A stretch of 51,637 nt of DNA from Rhodocyclaceae bacterium (lineage in GTDB: Bacteria > Pseudomonadota > Gammaproteobacteria > Burkholderiales > Rhodocyclaceae), in the NCBI GenBank assembly GCA_016791105.1, contig JAEUNM010000143.1:1-51637 (forward strand). The letters run 5' to 3'. Made by a program: the position numbers and the translations under genes. This document shows positions 44,801 to 51,637 of the stretch, piece by piece; position 1 is the stretch's first letter, and every line of letters begins with the position of its first letter. A model generated the notes under the pieces. That model was not told where the DNA came from and did no database searches. It saw only the letters and a list, made by a program, of their open reading frames with translations.

Positions 44801-45550
44801 CTATTTTGCCGCCTGCGCGATACGCATTTCGAGCTGGTCGGCCGGCACGTAGCCGCCTATGCGGGTGCCGTCGGCCAACATGATGGTGGGCGTGCCGCGC
44901 ACATTGATGCGGGCGCCCAGCGCGCGTGCCTTGTCTACGCCGCTGGAGTCGCAGCCTGCGCCGTTCGGCCGCACGCCGCTTATCATCCAGTCGTTCCAGG
45001 CTTTCGAACGATCTGCCGAACACCAGATGGCGCGCGCCTTCACGTCGGAATCCGGACCGAGTATGGGCACCATGAAGGTGTAAATCGTTACGTCCTTGAG
45101 CGCCTGCAAATCCTGGGCTAGTTTCTTGCAATAGCCGCAATTCGGGTCTTCGAAGGTGGCCAGTACGCGCTTGCCGGATCCGCGCACGGTTTTGATCGCC
45201 GCATCCAGCGGCAGGTCGGCAAATTTGATGGCGGACAATTCGTCGACGCGCGTTTGGGTCAGGCTTTTGCGCGTGCGCACGTCATACAAATCGCCGGAAA
45301 ACACGAAACTGACTTTTTCGTCCACGTACAGAATGTCGCGCCCGGCGCGCTCGCTGAACAGCGCCACTTCGTACAGGCCGGGGATAGGCGCTTTGCGCAG
45401 GCTTTCAACCCTGCCGTTGCCGCCCACGAAAGCTTCGACCGCCGCCTTGATGGCGGCTTCGTCAGCGGCCTGAGCGGTGGCGCAAACGGAGAGGAAAAGT
45501 GCCGCGCAGATGCCGCGCAGGCGTGAATTCAGATTTTTTGACGATGCCAT
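44801..45550 (-). CDS. dsbC: Thiol:disulfide interchange protein DsbC
   Basis: A 249-residue periplasmic disulfide isomerase. A signal peptide (RGICAALFLSVCATAQAAD) precedes the N-terminal dimerisation domain (AIKAAVEAFVGGNGRVESLRKAPIPGLYEVAL). The thioredoxin domain has the active site FEDPNCGYCKKL and a cis-Pro in RGTPTIMLADG, plus the second Cys pair (IWCSADRSK and GAGCDSSG). It reshuffles wrong disulfides in periplasmic proteins and is kept reduced by DsbD. ATG 45550 is chosen for the signal peptide. It lies downstream of the UbiH-like gene, a neighbourhood common in betaproteobacteria. Confidence 0.94.
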   Translation of the reverse strand: MASSKNLNSRLRGICAALFLSVCATAQAADEAAIKAAVEAFVGGNGRVESLRKAPIPGLYEVALFSERAGRDILYVDEKVSFVFSGDLYDVRTRKSLTQTRVDELSAIKFADLPLDAAIKTVRGSGKRVLATFEDPNCGYCKKLAQDLQALKDVTIYTFMVPILGPDSDVKARAIWCSADRSKAWNDWMISGVRPNGAGCDSSGVDKARALGARINVRGTPTIMLADGTRIGGYVPADQLEMRIAQAAK

Positions 45551-45693
45551 CAGGCAGAACTCCGTGAGTTGAAAGATGCGCCGGCAAGAGCGCTGTTTTG
45601 GGTGCGGCGCCACGGCTCGGTGACCACCTGCCAAGTCCTCGGTGCGCGCGTGAACCGCGCCGCACCAGGCCGAAATGACTTTAACCAAGTTAT

Positions 45694-46851
45694 TCAACCA
45701 AGCGCGTAGCGTACCAATGCGTCGCGTAAGACAGGCAGGCGCCCGGTCAGGTTCAAGCCGGCGTTGCGCGCGCTGCGCAAAATTGCCGAGCGCGGGCGAA
45801 ACAGCTTCTGCAGAGCATCCGTGGTCCATTGTAGGGCTGCGACCTCCTCGCGCCGGCACCGCTCATAAGGACGCAAACACCGCTCATCCCCGATATCGGC
45901 ATAAGCCGGCGTCTGCATGAGCAGCCGCGCAAGTTCGCGCGCATCGGCAAATCCCAGATTGATGCCATGGCCGGACAAGGGGTGGATTGCGTGCGCGGCA
46001 TCGCCGATCAGCGCGAGGCGCGGCGCGATGGTGCGCGGCAGACGCATCAGACGCAGCGGAAAACCGGCCGGCGGCGTAATGAGCTGCAATTGCCCGAGCC
46101 GGCTGCCGCCGGCTTCCTGCACGCGGCGGCAAAATTCATCCGGCGCCAATTGCAGCAGTTCGCGCCCGTGTTCCTCCGGCGTGGACCACACGATGGACAT
46201 GCGCCGGCCCGGCAGGGGCAGCCAGGCCAGCACGCCGTCGGCACGGAACCACTGCCAGGCGGTGCCGGCATGCGGCAATTCGGTGGCGAAATTGGCCACC
46301 ACGCCCAGTTCGTCATACGCCTGGACATTCGCCGCCAGCCCGGCCTGCTGGCGCACCCAGGACTGCACGCCATCGGCGCCGATCACCAGGCTGGCTTCCA
46401 GCGTGCGGCCGTCATTGAGATCCAGCGTTGCGGCGGCGGGGCCAAAACTGAGGCTGTGCGGCTGCGCCGGGCAAATCAGCTCCAGATTCGGCTGGCGCTT
46501 GGCGTGTTCCCACAATTCGCGCGCGACCAGACTGCTTTCGGCGATCCAGGCCAATTCGCCCACGCCACTGGCGTAGGCGGAAAATTCCAGCACGCCGCCT
46601 TCGTCGCCAAATACCTGCATGCGCTCGATGCGCGTGAGCCGCGCCGCGTCAAGGTGCTTCCAGACGCCAAGATCGCCCAGAAACGCCGCATTGGACGGGC
46701 TCACCGCATACACGCGCGCATCCCACTCGCCGGCCGCCGGCGCGGGCGCGCGCGCCTCCACCAGCGCGACGGAATAGCGCGACTTGCGCAAAGCCACGGC
46801 CAAACTGGTACCGGCAAGGCCGCCGCCGACGATCAGAATGTCGGTTTTCAT
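45694..46851 (-). CDS. UbiH/UbiF-family FAD-dependent monooxygenase
   Basis: A 385-residue flavoprotein monooxygenase. It has the N-terminal ILIVGGGLAGTSLAVAL, the mid-protein GADGVQSWVR and the C-terminal FAD motif LIGDAAHAIHPLSGHGINLGFADA, which together define the UbiH/UbiF/UbiM/VisC group that hydroxylates the ubiquinone ring. Which carbon it modifies cannot be told. ATG 46851 (MKTDILIVGGG) starts the fold at once; the upstream ATG 46893 falls inside a perfect palindrome that overlaps the tRNA-Met promoter on the other strand and is less likely. dsbC follows after a 143-bp gap. Confidence 0.88.
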   Translation of the reverse strand: MKTDILIVGGGLAGTSLAVALRKSRYSVALVEARAPAPAAGEWDARVYAVSPSNAAFLGDLGVWKHLDAARLTRIERMQVFGDEGGVLEFSAYASGVGELAWIAESSLVARELWEHAKRQPNLELICPAQPHSLSFGPAAATLDLNDGRTLEASLVIGADGVQSWVRQQAGLAANVQAYDELGVVANFATELPHAGTAWQWFRADGVLAWLPLPGRRMSIVWSTPEEHGRELLQLAPDEFCRRVQEAGGSRLGQLQLITPPAGFPLRLMRLPRTIAPRLALIGDAAHAIHPLSGHGINLGFADARELARLLMQTPAYADIGDERCLRPYERCRREEVAALQWTTDALQKLFRPRSAILRSARNAGLNLTGRLPVLRDALVRYALG

Positions 46852-46884
46852 CTGGGCAACGGAAAACCGTGGATTTTGCTTGTC

Positions 46885-46911
46885 GGCCGGCATCTTGACA
46901 AGATGCCGGCC
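46885..46911. promoter_or_regulatory. Perfect 27-bp palindrome overlapping the tRNA-Met -35 box
   Basis: Arms GGCCGGCATCTTG and CAAGATGCCGGCC, each 13 bases and exact complements, are separated by a single A. The -35 hexamer TTGACA (46895-46900) of the tRNA-Met promoter lies at its centre, and the alternative ubiH-like start lies inside it. It could be an operator, or a cruciform-forming site. Confidence 0.7.
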
Positions 46912-46924
46912 ATTTCCCGATAAT
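46895..46924 (+). promoter_or_regulatory. Strong promoter of tRNA-Met
   Basis: TTGACA at 46895-46900 and GATAAT at 46919-46924 with an 18-bp spacer; the tRNA starts 15 bases after the -10. This is one of the best sigma-70 promoters in the window. Confidence 0.75.
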
Positions 46925-46939
46925 CGCGCCCTTCCTCGG

Positions 46940-47016
46940 GGTGATGTAGCTCAGCCGGTTAGAGCGACGGATTCATAATCCGTAGGTCGAGGGTTCAAGT
47001 CCCCCCATCACCACCA
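46940..47016 (+). tRNA. tRNA-Met(CAU)
   Basis: 77 nt with acceptor arms GGTGATG and CATCACC, discriminator A and an encoded CCA end. D-arm AGCTCAGCCGGTTAGAGC, anticodon stem ACGGA/TCCGT with loop TTCATAA, anticodon CAT, and T-arm GGTTCAAGTCC. The G-C first pair argues against an initiator tRNA. Elongator Met is likely; a tRNA-Ile with lysidine-modified CAU cannot be ruled out from anticodon alone. Confidence 0.92.
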
Positions 47017-47032
47017 AAAAAATCAAAGACCT

Positions 47033-47054
47033 AGGCCAGATTTTCGACTGGCCT
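47033..47054 (+). terminator. Likely tRNA-Met terminator hairpin
   Basis: AGGCCAG and CTGGCCT form a 7-bp stem around an 8-nt loop, 16 bp after the tRNA end, followed by TTGTTTGG, a short T-rich stretch. Confidence 0.55.
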
Positions 47055-47455
47055 TGTTTGGCTTCTGGACTGCGTCGGCGCCATATCGCCAACATTCCGA
47101 AAGGCGAGCCGGTTTCGCGCGGGTCCGTCGTGCCCCGTTCGGACTCCCGGCTTCCTCGCCTGCGCCTGCCGCACGCCATTCTTGCGCCTGGCGATGAATT
47201 GGCAATTGCCGATGAAAGCCGGCCTGCGATCGGTCGGCGGCTGTCATCTCGGCCGCCCGTTGTTAATCTGCCGACGACCCCTGCATAGGTTCTTCCTTAA
47301 ATCCTAATCGAGATGTCTCGATTTCATTGACACATTCCATTTCTTGCCTCTCTCCGTCTTCGGTGAGAATTCCCCTGTGGTTTCGGGTAAGCGAAACCGG
47401 CCGGGATGGATGCCATGAATACTTTCTATTGATGCTGGGTTGCCCCCCGAAGTGC
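47055..47455. other. AT-richer spacer between tRNA-Met and the two-gene island
   Basis: About 400 bp with no convincing gene. GC falls clearly towards its right side. An interrupted palindrome AATCGAGA-TG-TCTCGATT lies at 47306-47323, and GGCAATTGCC near 47200. No copy of the tRNA 3' end was found here that would mark an attachment site. Confidence 0.5.
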
Positions 47456-48325
47456 TCAGACTGCGACACGCACCCCAATGAGTAGTTTGTTCTCTTCTGA
47501 CGAGAACATCTGTTTAAGAGCCGCATCGCGGCTGAGAATGCTACCCGCCAGCTTGTTTCCCTTGATGGCTAGCTTCGTCTGATCGTTGCACCAGTTACGG
47601 TAGGTCTCCACGAGTTGCAAGTACTGCGCTCCGGCACGTTCGAGGAGTAGATCGCACAAGCCATACTTTTCTACGAAAGCAAATAGCTCTTTCTCGACAA
47701 ATATCCCCTTGGGTAACATATCCAGGACAAGCGAAACAAAATCGATAATCAGTTCGTAGTGGCGTGATGACGGTCCCCCGCTCTTTGCGAAGTGCAGAAT
47801 ATTCTCAATGAACGAAACGAGCTGGTTTCTGCGTATGGCCAGGTCGACCAGCGCTGCCGCCGCGATGTCCCTGACCTCCTCTTTCAGATTTCTGTCAAGG
47901 AGGTACATCCGTGTGGATTCCACCGCACCAAAGTAGTCAGCGATCTTGTTCATGTAGAACACAATATTCTGGGCATGAACATCCTCCGAAACAAGGTCGA
48001 TCGCTTTTTGAAGTTTGTCCAGCTTTCGTGCCAGATACATCGTTTGGATCACGATCGCACCGACGATGACGCCAGTTGATATTCCAACCGCCAACATTTG
48101 CGCATGTTGAGCCGCCTGTAGCATCTGCGCAGTTTCCATTAGCTTACTGGCGTCATGAACATTAACCGGAACAAAAGGAAGGTGCTGTACCGCACCCGTA
48201 TGCCCCGAACCTCGCGCCCAATAAACCACACCGTTCGCGGAGGAGACGCGCATGGTCCCGTTGCTAAGCCCTTCTATAACTTCGCCGAGAACAGCCGACC
48301 AGTCGATCTGATACAAGATTTCCAT
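47456..48325 (-). CDS. Unrecognised membrane protein of the island, second gene
   Basis: A 289-residue protein with no family I recognise. The N-terminal ~60 residues (VLGEVIEGLSNGTMRVSSANG, then VQHLPFVPVN) form a small beta-rich domain. Residues 61-76 are helical; a transmembrane helix (LAVGISTGVIVGAIVIQTMYLA) spans about 78-99; then a coiled-coil-prone stretch KLDKLQKAIDLVSEDV. The rest is a mostly helical soluble part (EVRDIAAAALVDLAIRRNQLVSFIENIL). GAAAGGAT lies about 9 bp before the ATG. It follows the YaaW-type gene by 14 bp on the same strand, so the pair is an operon. Codon and base use are AT-richer than the surrounding chromosome. Confidence 0.75.
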   Translation of the reverse strand: MEILYQIDWSAVLGEVIEGLSNGTMRVSSANGVVYWARGSGHTGAVQHLPFVPVNVHDASKLMETAQMLQAAQHAQMLAVGISTGVIVGAIVIQTMYLARKLDKLQKAIDLVSEDVHAQNIVFYMNKIADYFGAVESTRMYLLDRNLKEEVRDIAAAALVDLAIRRNQLVSFIENILHFAKSGGPSSRHYELIIDFVSLVLDMLPKGIFVEKELFAFVEKYGLCDLLLERAGAQYLQLVETYRNWCNDQTKLAIKGNKLAGSILSRDAALKQMFSSEENKLLIGVRVAV

Positions 48326-48339
48326 CGTTAATTATCCTT

Positions 48340-49080
48340 TCAATACCGGTCGTCATTCATCATGGCGCGGCGCATGTAGGCGATCTGAACAACGCATGGC
48401 AATGTAATCCGGTAAGCAGGACCGGCCACCACGTAGACGACACCAGGCACGGTACCAAGAATCCCCGCGCTTGATGCCAGCGACAAAGCACGGAGATGGA
48501 GTGCTGCGAATTCCGCGAAAACCGCGGCTAGTCTGCCGCCCAGCAACTCCGTTGCCAAGCTACCTGCGACAACTCCAGAAATTAAGAATGATGTAAACAT
48601 ACTCGTTTTAATGATTTTAATAATTTCATATAAGTTCGGTCCGTGTTTTCCGCCGTCGGGCAGCCAAATTGTCTCGCAAAAGCGCTTACGTTGCTCCGGC
48701 GACATGTCTTCCCATGTCTTTTCCATCAACTTTGCAAGTACTAAATTTTCGATCTCATAAGCAGACATGGAATTATCTACGTTCCCGCCGAGCTGCGAGC
48801 AGACGTCACACAGTAGTTCATGGTATGGTACGCCATTACCTCGCCATGTGTTGACTATCGAGTTACCGCCGAACAGTTGCAATTCGGCGGCGATCAAATC
48901 CCATACTTCGACGAAATTTGCGCCAGCAGCCTTAAACCGCTTCTCTCCGAGCAATTCCTGCGCCCATCTCGTACCACCGTCCTTGTCCTTCGTCAGGTAA
49001 CCAACGAGGACTTTCAAGTCGTCGTTCTTGGCGTGCACAAGAAACTGTAGGTCCGGGTCTTCCAGATATTTGATGCCCAT
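48340..49080 (-). CDS. YaaW/UPF0174 family protein (DUF3944 N-terminus)
   Basis: A 246-residue protein that resembles E. coli YaaW in memory-based comparison: YLEDPDLQFLVHAKNDDLKVLVGYLT at the start matches the DUF3944 motif, then IAAELQLFGGNSIVNTWRGNGVPYHELLCDVC and YRITLPCVVQIAYMRR at the end match UPF0174 signatures. The C-terminal 90 residues have Gly/Ala-rich hydrophobic stretches (FLISGVVAGSLATELLGG and SSAGILGTVPGVVYVVAG) that could insert in a membrane. Family function is unknown. GAGGAT lies 8 bases before ATG 49080; a TAAAAT -10 candidate is 37-42 bp upstream of the start. First gene of the AT-rich two-gene operon. Confidence 0.82.
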   Translation of the reverse strand: MGIKYLEDPDLQFLVHAKNDDLKVLVGYLTKDKDGGTRWAQELLGEKRFKAAGANFVEVWDLIAAELQLFGGNSIVNTWRGNGVPYHELLCDVCSQLGGNVDNSMSAYEIENLVLAKLMEKTWEDMSPEQRKRFCETIWLPDGGKHGPNLYEIIKIIKTSMFTSFLISGVVAGSLATELLGGRLAAVFAEFAALHLRALSLASSAGILGTVPGVVYVVAGPAYRITLPCVVQIAYMRRAMMNDDRY

Positions 49081-49116
49081 AGGATGGTATCCTCGGTAAC
49101 AGCACGTTGATTACTA

Positions 49117-49122
49117 ATTTTA
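49117..49122 (-). promoter_or_regulatory. Candidate -10 of the YaaW-type operon
   Basis: TAAAAT on the minus strand, 37 bp before the start codon, inside the small dyad ACTAA-TT-TTAGT. No matching -35 is clear. Confidence 0.35.
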
Positions 49123-49343
49123 GTGCGCTGCGCGGTCGATGAATTTTAATCTGTGGACGGGTTGATGCCGTTCGGAAAAAGCCATGATGCGACTTGGACC
49201 CTTCATTTGCCACGAGCGACTTGAATTTGGCTCCGCGTACGCAAGGTGGTGCCCCTCCAGGTGCCGCGCGGCGACGGGCTTCGCTGTGCTCAAGCCCAAC
49301 ATGGCCGGTGCAATTGGAGCAAGGTCCATACGAATCAGACGGC
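49123..49343. other. Spacer between DUF445 gene and island
   Basis: About 220 bp with no recognisable gene; base composition is mixed, returning to high GC towards the DUF445 gene. Confidence 0.4.
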
Positions 49344-50663
49344 TCATAAGATAAGGCTGGCCCCATAGATTGCAAGCCCAATGATTCCGCCGACCAATGT
49401 GCCATTCAATCTGATGAACTGCAAATCTTTCCCGACGCTCAGTTCCAGTTCGCGTATCAGGTTTTCGTCTTTCCAGGCGCGGATGGTGCCGGCGATGTGT
49501 CGGGAGATACCGTCGCGCAGGTCGCCGGCGAGGGCGCGGACGGTGGATTCGAGGTGGTCGTCGATGGAAGCACGCAGCGCGGCATTGCTGGCGAGGGTGT
49601 CGCCCAGGGCTGATGCGGCGTGGGTGATGTGCTGTTTGAGGCGTGAATTCGGGTGGGCCAGATCATGGTGCAGCCAGGTTTTCATGTGCTCCCACAGCTC
49701 GCCTAAATATTGCGCCAGCGCGGGGTGCGACAGCAGTTCCTGCTTGGTGCCGGCAATTTTTTCCTGCAAGCGGGCGTCGTGCTTCAGGCGGGCGATGAAG
49801 TCGGCCACGGTTTCGTCGAAATCGCGCCGGCGCGGGTGCTTCGGGTCGTCGGCGATTTCGTGGATCCAGCCGTTCAGGCCGCGCACGATGGCGGTGGCGA
49901 TTGCCTGGCTGAATTGCGCTGGGTCCGCGACAAAGCCTATAGCTTTCAGTATTAGCGGGTATTCCTTGCCGGCCACTTCGACGATCATGCGCGCGATCGT
50001 TTTCTGCACATCCGTGCCGTCCAGCCACAGAGCTGTTTTGCGCAGGCTTTCGTCGAACAGTTCCTGGTGGCGGTTGTCCGCAGTCAGGGTGTCCAGGAGT
50101 TGGCCCGCGGTGCGGGACATGTCTATGGTTTGGAGCCGGTTTCGGACTGCATCCGCAAGCAGTGTGCGCACGCGCTCGTCAGCGATGAAGTCCAGCGCTC
50201 CGGCCAGCGCGTTGGTCAGCTTTTCGCCGAGCTGGCCGGCGTTTTCCTGGCGTTGCAGCCATGTGCCGATGCGGGCGGCGGGGTTGATGCCGCGCAGTTT
50301 CTGCACCAGCGTTTCAGTAGCGAGGAAGTTGTCGCGGATAAATTCCGCCAGGTTGTCGGCAACACGGTGCTTGTTCTTCGGGATGATGGCGGTGTGTGGT
50401 ATCGGCAGGCCCAGCGGGTGGCGAAACAGGGCCACCACGGCGAACCAGTCGGCAAGGGCTCCGACCATTGCCGCTTCCGAGAACGCAGCAATCCAGCCCC
50501 AGGCGCCCGTGGTGTGCTGTGCCCGGGCGAGGATGAAAAGCCCGGTCACCGCCACCAGCAGGCCGGTGGCAAACCAGCGCATGCGGGCAAGTTGCCGGGC
50601 CTTGTCGCCGGCGCTCTGTCCCGCCCGCTGCGCGGCCAAGGCCTCGGACGTTACGGGGCTCAT
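49344..50663 (-). CDS. DUF445-family inner membrane protein
   Basis: A 439-residue protein of the YjiN/DUF445 family. Two N-terminal membrane helices are visible (FATGLLVAVTGLFILARAQ and AAFSEAAMVGALADWFAVVALF), then the family motif FRHPLGLPIPHTAIIPKNKHRVADNLAEFI. The rest is a long helical domain, ending in a C-terminal membrane helix (LNGTLVGGIIGLAIYGASLIL). Function unknown in the family. ATG 50663 overlaps the stop of the YbjN-like gene (ATGA). Last gene of the WYL-membrane-YbjN-DUF445 operon. Confidence 0.92.
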   Translation of the reverse strand: MSPVTSEALAAQRAGQSAGDKARQLARMRWFATGLLVAVTGLFILARAQHTTGAWGWIAAFSEAAMVGALADWFAVVALFRHPLGLPIPHTAIIPKNKHRVADNLAEFIRDNFLATETLVQKLRGINPAARIGTWLQRQENAGQLGEKLTNALAGALDFIADERVRTLLADAVRNRLQTIDMSRTAGQLLDTLTADNRHQELFDESLRKTALWLDGTDVQKTIARMIVEVAGKEYPLILKAIGFVADPAQFSQAIATAIVRGLNGWIHEIADDPKHPRRRDFDETVADFIARLKHDARLQEKIAGTKQELLSHPALAQYLGELWEHMKTWLHHDLAHPNSRLKQHITHAASALGDTLASNAALRASIDDHLESTVRALAGDLRDGISRHIAGTIRAWKDENLIRELELSVGKDLQFIRLNGTLVGGIIGLAIYGASLIL

Positions 50664-51160
50664 TGCAGCGCCTCGCCTTCGGGCTGCCCGGCGTGCCGCG
50701 TCACGGTGACGGTCGATGCATCCTCACCACCGTATATGACGCTCATAATGACCGGGAAGTATTCGTCGGTGAGGCTCACGCTCAAGTTGAGCAAACGTTC
50801 GAACATGGCCGAAGTAAGTTCTGCATCCACCAGATCGACGCTGCTGCGGAAGCTGATGTTGCCGTCCCGCATGTTGAGTACGAAACTGCCGGCGGCAAAT
50901 TCGTAATTCAGCCGCGCTAACGCCTCGGCCGCGGCCAGGCGGCGCGGAGCCGGTACTTTGGCAGGCAGGCGGGACTCGACCGTGACCCGCCGCACCTCGG
51001 GGTCGTCGTCGATAGTGATCAGGACCTGCCAGGTGCAGTGGTCGCCGGTTACGGAACCCGCGAATAGGGTGCCATCAGGGTCGGAGTCGAAATGCCAGTC
51101 CGCTTCGGCGAGATATTCGCCTATGGTCTGAAACATGTTTGAGGGGGGATTCATACTCAT
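50660..51160 (-). CDS. YbjN-domain protein
   Basis: A 166-residue protein. After a short start, FQTIGEYLAEADWHFDSDPDGTLFAGSVTGDHCTWQVLITI leads into the YbjN fold (RRLAAAEALARLNYEFAAGSFVLNMRDGNISFRSSVDLVDAELTSAMFERLL), similar to type III secretion chaperones. YbjN proteins affect motility and stress responses in enterobacteria; the mechanism is unknown. ATG 51160 overlaps the previous stop (ATGA), and 51154 is a second in-frame ATG. Its own stop overlaps the DUF445 start, so it is translationally linked on both sides. Confidence 0.82.
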   Translation of the reverse strand: MSMNPPSNMFQTIGEYLAEADWHFDSDPDGTLFAGSVTGDHCTWQVLITIDDDPEVRRVTVESRLPAKVPAPRRLAAAEALARLNYEFAAGSFVLNMRDGNISFRSSVDLVDAELTSAMFERLLNLSVSLTDEYFPVIMSVIYGGEDASTVTVTRHAGQPEGEALQ

Positions 51161-51405
51161 GAGCGGTCGTTGTTCTCGTTGAGGTTGACTCCAATTAAAT
51201 GGAGGATGAAAGTTCCAGTTACAAGGGCCGCCAGGATGGCCCAGCCCCATTGCTCTTCGCCGAGCAGGAACAGAAAGAACATCAGGCTGCCGCCATAGGC
51301 GATGACCACGACGGCGAGGGTGACGATGGCCGCCACGTACAGGGCGACCAAGCCTATGCAGGCAATCAGCGCGAACGCGGCAAGCAGGAAAAGCACCAGT
51401 CCCAT
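51157..51405 (-). CDS. Small hydrophobic membrane protein
   Basis: An 82-residue protein with three predicted helices: LVLFLLAAFALIACIGLVALYV, LAVVVIAYGGSLMFFLFLL and WAILAALVTGTFILHLIGV. Very short charged ends. It starts 3 bp after the WYL gene stop and overlaps the YbjN start (ATGA). No known family; it could form a membrane partner for the DUF445 or WYL proteins. Confidence 0.78.
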   Translation of the reverse strand: MGLVLFLLAAFALIACIGLVALYVAAIVTLAVVVIAYGGSLMFFLFLLGEEQWGWAILAALVTGTFILHLIGVNLNENNDRS

Positions 51406-51408
51406 GGC

Positions 51409-51637
51409 TCAATTTTCCGTTTCCGGGCTGTCGTAACGGCGTGCCGCTTCGCGCAGGCGCGCCGCCATGTGCGCGCGCAATGCCGGTGGAGCAAGAACTT
51501 CAACGGCATCGCCAAAGCCCAGCAGCCACCATTCCAGTTGCTGGGTCAGAAGCACGCCGGCGGTAATTCGCAGGCGCCCGTCGGGCAGGGTGTCCAGGGT
51601 TTGGTCGCCGGCCAGGGGCGTTTCCTCCAAGTGGCTG
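51409..51637 (-). CDS. WYL-domain transcriptional regulator (C-terminal part, cut by window end)
   Basis: Only the last ~75 residues are in the window; the 5' end lies to the right. ITAGVLLTQQLEWWLLGFGDAVEVLAPPALRAHMAARLREAARRY is the C-terminal extension typical of WYL regulators, where WLLGFGDAVEVL is highly conserved. WYL proteins usually have an N-terminal winged helix and a ligand-sensing WYL domain, and often control stress or defence operons. As first visible gene of this four-gene operon it probably regulates the genes after it. Confidence 0.8.
   Translation of the reverse strand, partial: SHLEETPLAGDQTLDTLPDGRLRITAGVLLTQQLEWWLLGFGDAVEVLAPPALRAHMAARLREAARRYDSPETEN

Noticed and set aside
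46852..46893. Upstream start for the UbiH-like gene
   Set aside because: It lies inside the 27-bp palindrome and adds residues before the normal Rossmann start.
47263..47526. 87-codon minus-strand frame
   Set aside because: Overlaps the 3' end of the membrane-protein gene, has no ribosome site and no fold-like pattern.
47017..49343. Integrase-mediated island with attachment sites
   Set aside because: No integrase and no duplicate of the tRNA-Met 3' end was seen, so the mode of entry is unknown.

Overview
The window is a GC-rich stretch (clearly above 60% G+C outside one island) of what looks like a betaproteobacterial chromosome. The evidence is familiar betaproteobacterial gene neighbourhoods: bamD divergent from rluD-pgeF, and a UbiH-type hydroxylase next to dsbC. 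A PEP-CTERM-like surface protein, an hpnCDE squalene operon and very many signalling proteins also fit. The exact order cannot be fixed from the sequence alone. There is no phage, insertion sequence or CRISPR array. The most striking non-coding content is several blocks of tandem, hairpin-rich repeats, all placed between genes.

Region by region. 1-565 is a tandem repeat array. 568-5613 (minus strand) is a signalling operon: a large hybrid sensor kinase with a phosphotransfer domain, a receiver-nucleotide cyclase fusion and a small cupin protein. 5950-7401 is a bifunctional mannose-1-phosphate guanylyltransferase/phosphomannose isomerase. 7420-12777 holds a 3-hydroxyacyl-CoA dehydrogenase, a universal stress protein, BamD, RluD and PgeF. 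12950-17010 is a coupled pair: a secreted sugar-dehydrogenase-type beta-propeller and a GAF/GGDEF/EAL protein. 17375-20253 has an exported propeller with a PEP-CTERM-like tail, an ECF sigma factor and its probable anti-sigma factor. 20375-21340 is a 220-bp tandem array. 21520-24596 is hpnCDE, which makes squalene from farnesyl diphosphate for hopanoids, followed by tRNA-Leu(UAG).

24958-31783 contains a class II aldolase-like protein, a DUF815 ATPase coupled to a 38-residue membrane protein, MltA, a periplasmic protease fused to an FHA domain, a carboxylesterase and a YceI lipoprotein; it is interrupted by heptamer and hairpin repeats. 31964-32820 is another hairpin repeat array. It is followed by allophanate hydrolase, MscL, an AsmA-family protein, succinate-semialdehyde dehydrogenase, and a membrane iron-sulfur/flavin oxidoreductase paired with a cyclic-nucleotide-binding protein. 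43159-46851 has a Vgb-like propeller, a TonB-like protein, DsbC and a ubiquinone-pathway type monooxygenase. tRNA-Met(CAU) follows, with a strong promoter that overlaps a perfect 27-bp palindrome.

Downstream of tRNA-Met, 47017-49343 is visibly AT-richer and carries two genes on the minus strand: a YaaW/UPF0174 family member and an unrecognised membrane protein. This is the best candidate for transferred or undescribed content. The window ends with a tightly overlapping minus-strand operon: WYL-domain regulator (cut by the window end), small membrane protein, YbjN-like protein and DUF445 membrane protein.

Two themes link genes across the window. Cyclic nucleotide signalling appears as a kinase-controlled cyclase, an EAL protein and a cNMP-binding protein. 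Envelope biology appears as BamD, MltA, MscL, AsmA, DsbC, hopanoid precursors and several secreted beta-propellers. All functions are inferred from recognisable motifs; no database search was possible.
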